9,644 bases of DNA, taken from Lentzea sp. Lineage in GTDB: Bacteria; Actinomycetota; Actinomycetes; Mycobacteriales; Pseudonocardiaceae. The translations under genes were made by a program, and so were the position numbers. The stretch is taken from positions 1 to 9,644 of the forward strand of contig JASLAV010000361.1 of assembly GCA_030146905.1 (NCBI GenBank), written 5' to 3'. The notes beneath the pieces are model-generated. The model worked only from the letters and a program-made list of their open reading frames with translations, was not told where the DNA came from and did not search any database. Below are positions 6,034 through 9,644 of the stretch, piece by piece; position 1 is the stretch's first letter, and every line of letters starts with the position of its first letter.

Positions 6034-6576
6034 GTGAGCGACATCACTGAGCTCTTACTGGACGCGGCCGCCGACCTCTTGGCCGCACGCGGGTTCCACG
6101 GCCTGCGCATGATCGAGGTCGCCAGTCGCGCGGGGGTGAGCAGGCAGACCGTCTACAACGAGTTCGGCAACAAGGAGGGCCTCGTCCAGGCCGTCGCCGC
6201 GTGGCGGACCGAGGAGTACCTCACCGGGATCGTGACCCGGCTCAAGGAGGACCCCGACCCGTGGGAGGCGATGCGGTCGGCGTTCCGCTTCACCTTCGAG
6301 CAGACGGAGAAGGACCGGCTGGTCTCCGCCGTGCTGACCGGGCAGGACGCGGAGGACCTGTTGCCGTTCCTCACGATCCGCGGCCATCCCGTGCTGTTCC
6401 AGGCCACCGAGGTCGTCGAGCGGCACCTCAGCGACCACTTCCCCGGCCGGCACGTGCGGTTCACCGCGGAGACGACGGTGCGGCTCGCGCTGAGCCACCT
6501 GCTGATGCCCAGCAGCGACCTGGACAGCGCGATGGACGCGGTCGTCGGAGTCGCCAAAGCCACGATGGAGGTCTGA
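6034..6576 (+). CDS. TetR/AcrR-family transcriptional regulator
   Basis: A 180-residue one-component repressor-type regulator. Helix 1 spans LLLDAAADLLAARGFHGL. The helix-turn-helix covers about residues 27-46, with EVASRAGVSRQTVYNEFGNK as its core, and the usual KEGL follows at 47-50. The remaining ~130 residues form an all-helical ligand and dimerisation domain that cannot be matched to an inducer by eye. The recognition segment VSRQTVYNEFGNKE resembles regulators near alkane and fatty-acid genes in other actinomycetes; this is a loose similarity only. The GTG at 6034 has no Shine-Dalgarno; a TAAAGG lies 7 nt upstream, inside the operator arm. The adjacent inverted repeat at 5999-6025 suggests autoregulation and control of the HAD gene. 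The 3' end faces the oxidoreductase gene, with 9 bp between the stop codons. Confidence 0.9.
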   Translation: MSDITELLLDAAADLLAARGFHGLRMIEVASRAGVSRQTVYNEFGNKEGLVQAVAAWRTEEYLTGIVTRLKEDPDPWEAMRSAFRFTFEQTEKDRLVSAVLTGQDAEDLLPFLTIRGHPVLFQATEVVERHLSDHFPGRHVRFTAETTVRLALSHLLMPSSDLDSAMDAVVGVAKATMEV

Positions 6577-6585
6577 GCCTGCCCC

Positions 6586-7539
6586 CTATCGGGCGGTGTC
6601 GTAGGAGACGCCGAGCTGGCTGAGGACCTCCTCCATGGTCCGCATGACGTCGAGCGTCGCCGACCACGGCATGTCGGCGTGTTCGACGCCGCCCTGGCCG
6701 ACCCAGATCTCCACCTCGTGGATCTGGTGGCGGTACCCCATGTCCTCGGTCGTGTGCTCGACGCCGTTGATGACCACCCTGGTGGGGTTGTACATGGAGT
6801 CGGGGATCTCGATCGAGCCCTCGGTGCCGGAAATCATTGCCGCGCAACCGATGTCGGAGACGAGCGAACTGCTCAGCAGGGCGTGCGCGCCGTTCTCGTA
6901 CCCGAGCAGGATCCCGGCGTCGGCGTCCACTTCGGACGGTGAGAGGCTGCCGTGCGCGGCGATGTGCGTCGGTGCGCCGAGGATCTGGTGGGCGAGGGCG
7001 ATCGGGTAGACGCCGACGTCGAGCACGGAGCCACCGCCCGACCTCCTGTCCCACAGCCGGTCGCCCGCGTTGAAGGCGTGGCGGAAACCGAAGTGCGCGC
7101 GAACGGTCCGCACCTCACCGATCTCGCCCGCGCGGACGGCCGCGTGGACCTTGCGGATCAACGGGTTGAACCGCGTCCACATGGCCTCCATCAGGAAGCG
7201 CTTGCGCACCGCCGCCCGCTCGACCATCTCCTCGGCCTGGGCGACCGAGAGACCGATGGGCTTCTCGCACAGCACGTGCTTGCCGGCGTCGAGCGCCGCG
7301 AGCGTGACCTCGTGGTGCTGGGCGTGCGGCGTGGCGACGTAGACGATCTCGACGTCCTGGTCGCGCAGCAGCTCGCGGTAGTCGCCGTACGCGCGCTTGA
7401 TGCCGAACCTGTCGGCGAACGCCCGCGCCCTCGTGACGTCCCGCGAGGAGACGGCGAGCACCTCGACGTCCGGGACCTTCAGCATGTCGGCGGTGACGGT
7501 CTGCGCGATGCCACCCGTTGCGATCACACCCCACTTCAT
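6586..7539 (-). CDS. Gfo/Idh/MocA-family NAD(P)-dependent oxidoreductase
   Basis: 317 residues in the usual two-domain arrangement. The N-terminal Rossmann fold begins at residue 3 with GVIATGGIAQ, a variant of GxGxxA. The family signature CEKPIGLS has catalytic-type K93. The C-terminal alpha/beta domain contains GGGSVLDVGVYPIALAHQILG, where D174 and Y178 occupy the substrate-site positions. The motif DVGVYP and the segment EAMWTRFNP are typical of the dihydrodiol-dehydrogenase-like branch, which also includes sugar and polyol dehydrogenases, so the substrate is open. The ATG at 7539 has no Shine-Dalgarno; TAGGCT ends 6 nt upstream, suggesting a leaderless message. That -10 box begins in the arm of the long palindrome at 7549-7716, so expression probably depends on that element. 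It converges on the TetR gene and diverges from YccF. Confidence 0.9.
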   Translation of the reverse strand: MKWGVIATGGIAQTVTADMLKVPDVEVLAVSSRDVTRARAFADRFGIKRAYGDYRELLRDQDVEIVYVATPHAQHHEVTLAALDAGKHVLCEKPIGLSVAQAEEMVERAAVRKRFLMEAMWTRFNPLIRKVHAAVRAGEIGEVRTVRAHFGFRHAFNAGDRLWDRRSGGGSVLDVGVYPIALAHQILGAPTHIAAHGSLSPSEVDADAGILLGYENGAHALLSSSLVSDIGCAAMISGTEGSIEIPDSMYNPTRVVINGVEHTTEDMGYRHQIHEVEIWVGQGGVEHADMPWSATLDVMRTMEEVLSQLGVSYDTAR

Positions 7540-7545
7540 GCGATG

Positions 7546-7551
7546 AGCCTA
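7546..7551 (-). promoter_or_regulatory. -10 box at the left edge of the palindrome, for the oxidoreductase
   Basis: TAGGCT on the minus strand (7551 to 7546) is followed by 6 nt and the ATG at 7539. Its TAG belongs to the palindrome arm and its GCT partly to the flank. The 15 bases upstream of this box are identical to those upstream of the opposite -10 box at 7714, because both lie in the terminal inverted repeat. Confidence 0.5.
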
Positions 7552-7716
7552 GTGCCGTGGCCGCCTACCTCCGCCGCGTCTTCCGGCGCTCAGCAGGGCA
7601 CCTCGCGACACCGGCCCCACGCCCCCGTACAACCAGTACGAGGACGTGGGGCCGGCGCCGCGATGCACCCGTCTGACCACCGGACCACGGGGCAAGGCAG
7701 GCGGCCACGGCACTAG
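7549..7716. repeat. 168-bp foldback palindrome (MITE-like) between divergent genes
   Basis: The ends (7549-7566 and 7699-7716) are perfect 18-bp inverted repeats, CTAGTGCCGTGGCCGCCT and its complement. They extend to 22 bp with one mismatch (7549-7570 with 7695-7716). The interior continues to pair: 7573-7610 with 7656-7693 gives 26 of 38 Watson-Crick pairs, and 7611-7630 with 7636-7655 gives 18 of 20 around the loop AACCA. Altogether 65 of 80 stem positions pair. Eight of the 15 mismatches are A/C, none G/T, so the minus strand can pair 73 of 80 if G/U is allowed. The repeats end in CTAG, i.e. TA on both sides, as expected for an IS630/mariner-type non-autonomous element. No coding sequence is present inside. 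An alternative origin is inverted duplication of a promoter region. Confidence 0.75.
7611..7655. repeat. Central hairpin of the palindrome
   Basis: The innermost 20-bp stem begins with 11 perfect pairs (CCGGCCCCACG with CGTGGGGCCGG). Two C/A mismatches interrupt it, at 7622/7644 and 7625/7641. It closes with CGTAC and GTACG around the 5-nt loop AACCA. There is no T-run on either side, and both flanking genes are transcribed away from it, so it is not a terminator for any gene here. Confidence 0.7.
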
Positions 7717-7719
7717 ATT
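7714..7719 (+). promoter_or_regulatory. -10 box at the right edge of the palindrome, for yccF
   Basis: TAGATT is followed by GAAAGC (6 nt) and the ATG at 7726. The TAG is the last three bases of the palindrome and ATT is flank. The geometry mirrors the TAGGCT box on the other side. GAAAG directly before the ATG is too close to act as a good Shine-Dalgarno. Confidence 0.5.
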
Positions 7720-7725
7720 GAAAGC

Positions 7726-8100
7726 ATGCGCCTACTGCTGAACGTGATCTGGCTGGTGCTCGCCGGGTTCTGGATGGCCGTCGGCTACGCGGTCGCCGGC
7801 CTGATCTGCTGCATCCTGATCATCACGATCCCGTGGGGCATCGCGTCGTTCCGCATCGCGAACTACGCGCTCTGGCCGTTCGGCCGCGAGGTGGTGGACA
7901 AGCCGGGCGCGGGCACCGGGTCGCTGCTGGGCAACGTGATCTGGGTCCTCGTCGCCGGCATCTGGCTCGCGATCGGTCACGTCGTCACCGGCATCGCGCT
8001 GTGCGTCACGATCATCGGCATCCCGCTCGGCGTCGCCAACTTCAAGCTGGTCAAGGTCTCGCTGGTGCCGCTGGGCAAGGAGATCGTCGAGCTGCCGTGA
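7726..8100 (+). CDS. yccF: YccF-domain inner membrane protein (two tandem repeats)
   Basis: A 124-residue integral membrane protein built from two copies of the YccF domain, residues 6-57 and 70-121. By my count the two align without gaps at 24 identities in 52. Each copy begins NVIW, has a hydrophobic helix (LVLAGFWMAVGYAVAG in the first), a second helix ending in ITIPWGIA or IIGIPLGVA, and closes at a PxGxE motif (PFGRE, PLGKE). The loop between copies, DKPGAGTGSLLG, is short. YccF is widespread in bacteria with no established function; topology and a structural role in the membrane are inferred. It has an ATG start with a TAGATT -10 box 6 nt upstream at the edge of the palindrome. Six bases separate its stop from that of the convergent acyl-CoA synthetase. 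Codon use matches its neighbours. Confidence 0.9.
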   Translation: MRLLLNVIWLVLAGFWMAVGYAVAGLICCILIITIPWGIASFRIANYALWPFGREVVDKPGAGTGSLLGNVIWVLVAGIWLAIGHVVTGIALCVTIIGIPLGVANFKLVKVSLVPLGKEIVELP

Positions 8101-8106
8101 GCGCCC

Positions 8107-9644
8107 TCAGGCGTGGCGGGTGCTGTCGTCGAGGTTCAGCAGCTCCACGGACCTCGCCCGCATCTCCACCTTGCGGATCTTGCCGGTGACCGTCATCGGG
8201 AACTCGTCGACGACGTGCACGTAGCGCGGGATCTTGTAGTGCGCGAGCTTCCCGCCGCAGAACTCGCGGACGGCCTCCGCGGTCAACGGCTCCGCGCCCT
8301 CGCGCAGGCGCACCCAGGCCATCAGCTCCTCGCCGTACCTGGCGTCGGGCACGCCGACCACCTGCGCGTCGAGCACGTCCGGGTGCGTGTGGAGGAACTC
8401 CTCGATCTCGCGCGGGTAGATGTTCTCGCCGCCGCGGATGACCATGTCCTTGATGCGGCCGGTGATGTTGACGTAGTCGTCGTCATCCATCACCGCGAGG
8501 TCGCCGGTGTGCATCCAGCCGGCGCGGTCCACGGCCTCCGCCGTCTTCTCCGGCTCGTTCCAGTAGCCGAGCATCACGGAGTAGCCGCGCGTGCACAGCT
8601 CCCCCGGCTCGCCGCGCGGGACCGTGAGACCGGTCTCCGGGTCGACGATCTTCACCTCCAGGTGCGGCCCGACGCGGCCGACGGTCCCGACGCGACGGTC
8701 GAGCGAGTCGTCGACGCGCGTCTGCGTCGACACCGGCGAGGTCTCGGTCATGCCGTAGCAGATGGAGACCTCGCGCATGCCCATGCGGTCGACGACCTGC
8801 TTCATCACCTCGACCGGGCACGGTGAGCCCGCCATGATGCCGGTGCGCAGCGACGACAGGTCGTAGCCGTCGACCAGGTCCAGCATGGCGATGAACATCG
8901 TCGGCACGCCGTAGAGCGACGTGCACTTCTCCTCCTGCACGGCCGCAAGCGTTTTCGCCGGGTCGAACGCAGGCGCCGGGATCACGACGCACGCGCCGTG
9001 GCTGGTGGCGGCGAGGTTGCCCATGACCATGCCGAAGCAGTGGTAGAACGGCGGCACCACGCAGATGCGGTCGTGCTCGGTGTAGTTGATCAGCTCGCCG
9101 ACGAAGTAGCCGTTGTTGAGGATGTTGTGGTGCGAGAGCGTGGCGCCCTTGGGGAAGCCCGTGGTGCCGGACGTGTACTGGATGTTGATCGGGTCGTCGC
9201 GGTCCAGCTCGACGTCCGGGATCTCGTCACCTGTCCACCGCGGGTCGTCGACGAACACGACGTTGCGCAGCCCGGGACAGCGCGGCCGGACCTCGTCGAT
9301 CATGGCCGCGTAGTCGGAGGTCTTGAACGACCGCGCGGACACCAGCGTGTGGATGCCCGCCTGGTTCAGCACGTACTCCAGCTCGTGCACGCGGTACGCC
9401 GGGTTGACGTTGACCAGGATCGCGCCGATCCGGGCCGTCGCGTACTGCACGAACACCCACTCGGCGCAGTTCGGCGCCCAGATCCCGACCCTGTCGCCCT
9501 TGCACACCCCGAGCGCGTGCAGCCCGGCGGCGGCCCTGTCGACCTCCGCCGACAGCTCCGAGTACGTCCACCGCCGATCCGCCGCCTTGTCGACAAGTGC
9601 CTCGCGGTCGCCGAAGCGCGCGACGGTCGCCGCGAAGTTCGCGT
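8107..9644 (-). CDS. AMP-binding acyl-CoA synthetase (5' end cut by window edge)
   Basis: This ANL-superfamily ligase activates a carboxylic acid with ATP to an acyl-adenylate and transfers it to CoA. The C-terminal 511 residues are visible; probably 20-30 N-terminal residues lie beyond the right edge, since the first visible stretch, [15 protein letters not shown], is where such enzymes usually begin folding. Visible motifs, numbered from the first whole codon: the P-loop [11 protein letters not shown] at 156-166, YGMTETSP at 296-303, TGDL at 379-382, the hinge [16 protein letters not shown] at 395-410, and TGKIRK at 486-491 with catalytic K488. All key residues are intact. The overall look is that of medium/long-chain fatty-acyl-CoA synthetases of the FadD group in actinobacteria, but acyl-chain preference cannot be read. 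It converges on yccF with a 6-bp gap. Its promoter is outside the window. Confidence 0.93.
   Translation of the reverse strand, partial: ANFAATVARFGDREALVDKAADRRWTYSELSAEVDRAAAGLHALGVCKGDRVGIWAPNCAEWVFVQYATARIGAILVNVNPAYRVHELEYVLNQAGIHTLVSARSFKTSDYAAMIDEVRPRCPGLRNVVFVDDPRWTGDEIPDVELDRDDPINIQYTSGTTGFPKGATLSHHNILNNGYFVGELINYTEHDRICVVPPFYHCFGMVMGNLAATSHGACVVIPAPAFDPAKTLAAVQEEKCTSLYGVPTMFIAMLDLVDGYDLSSLRTGIMAGSPCPVEVMKQVVDRMGMREVSICYGMTETSPVSTQTRVDDSLDRRVGTVGRVGPHLEVKIVDPETGLTVPRGEPGELCTRGYSVMLGYWNEPEKTAEAVDRAGWMHTGDLAVMDDDDYVNITGRIKDMVIRGGENIYPREIEEFLHTHPDVLDAQVVGVPDARYGEELMAWVRLREGAEPLTAEAVREFCGGKLAHYKIPRYVHVVDEFPMTVTGKIRKVEMRARSVELLNLDDSTRHA

Noticed and set aside
5982..6110. An N-terminal extension of the HAD protein to 6110
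   Set aside because: It would run through the TetR operator and antisense into the TetR coding region. HAD proteins normally begin a few residues before the FDLDMT motif.
6579..6596. A terminator between the convergent TetR and oxidoreductase genes
   Set aside because: CTGCCC can pair with GGGCGG around a 6-nt loop, but the stem is only 6 bp with one G/T pair, overlaps the oxidoreductase stop codon and has no T-run.
7611..7655. The central hairpin as a bidirectional transcription terminator
   Set aside because: Both flanking genes point away from it, there is no T-tract on either side, and it is only part of a longer palindrome.
7549..7716. An integron attC-like recombination site
   Set aside because: attC sites also fold as imperfect hairpins, but the ends lack the GTTRRRY/RYYYAAC core boxes, and no integrase or cassette gene is nearby.

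Overview
The window is high-GC DNA with the codon bias of an actinomycete: third positions are almost always G or C, and GTG starts are common. The gene set (DUF3027, DUF2771, an MFS permease with a long charged N-terminal tail, a cold-shock protein with a CspB-type C-terminal extension) resembles the mycobacterial Rv0871-Rv0883c neighbourhood as I remember it. A member of the Pseudonocardiaceae (Lentzea/Saccharothrix/Amycolatopsis-like) is the most likely source, inferred from protein flavour only. There are 12 protein genes, two of them cut by the window edges. I see no tRNA, rRNA, CRISPR array or insertion-sequence transposase gene, and no gene-free stretch over 300 bases.

Layout. Positions 1-1271 (minus): a DUF3027 gene followed, with a GTGA overlap, by a GHKL/sacsin-type ATPase that runs off the left edge. 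Positions 1330-4077 (plus): a tight three-gene unit of glutaminyl-cyclase lipoprotein, MFS permease and DUF2771 lipoprotein, all cell-envelope proteins. Positions 4074-5061 (minus): a cold-shock protein and an HD-domain nucleotidase-like protein, 13 bases apart and tail-to-tail with the DUF2771 gene. Positions 5189-5392 (plus): a small two-helix membrane protein. Positions 5364-5981 (minus): a HAD hydrolase, divergent from a TetR regulator at 6034-6576, with a 27-bp TetR-like operator between them. Positions 6586-7539 (minus): a Gfo/Idh/MocA oxidoreductase. Positions 7726-8100 (plus): a two-repeat YccF membrane protein. Positions 8107-9644 (minus): an acyl-CoA synthetase whose N-terminus lies beyond the right edge.

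Most of the window is conserved housekeeping or envelope-associated sequence. The outstanding non-coding structure is at 7549-7716. The whole gap between the divergent oxidoreductase and YccF genes is one 168-bp foldback palindrome. It has an 18-bp perfect terminal inverted repeat inside CTAG ends, an 80-position stem (65 Watson-Crick pairs) and a 5-base loop. Its mismatches are strikingly one-sided: eight are A/C, which become G/U wobbles on the minus strand, and none is G/T. Each outer edge supplies the start of a TAGnnT -10 box placed 6 nt from a start codon, so the element appears to provide outward promoters for both flanking genes. It reads as a TA-flanked MITE (Correia/RUP-like) or an inverted promoter duplication.

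Several genes appear to be leaderless, with a TAnnnT-like box 6-8 nt before the start codon and no Shine-Dalgarno sequence.
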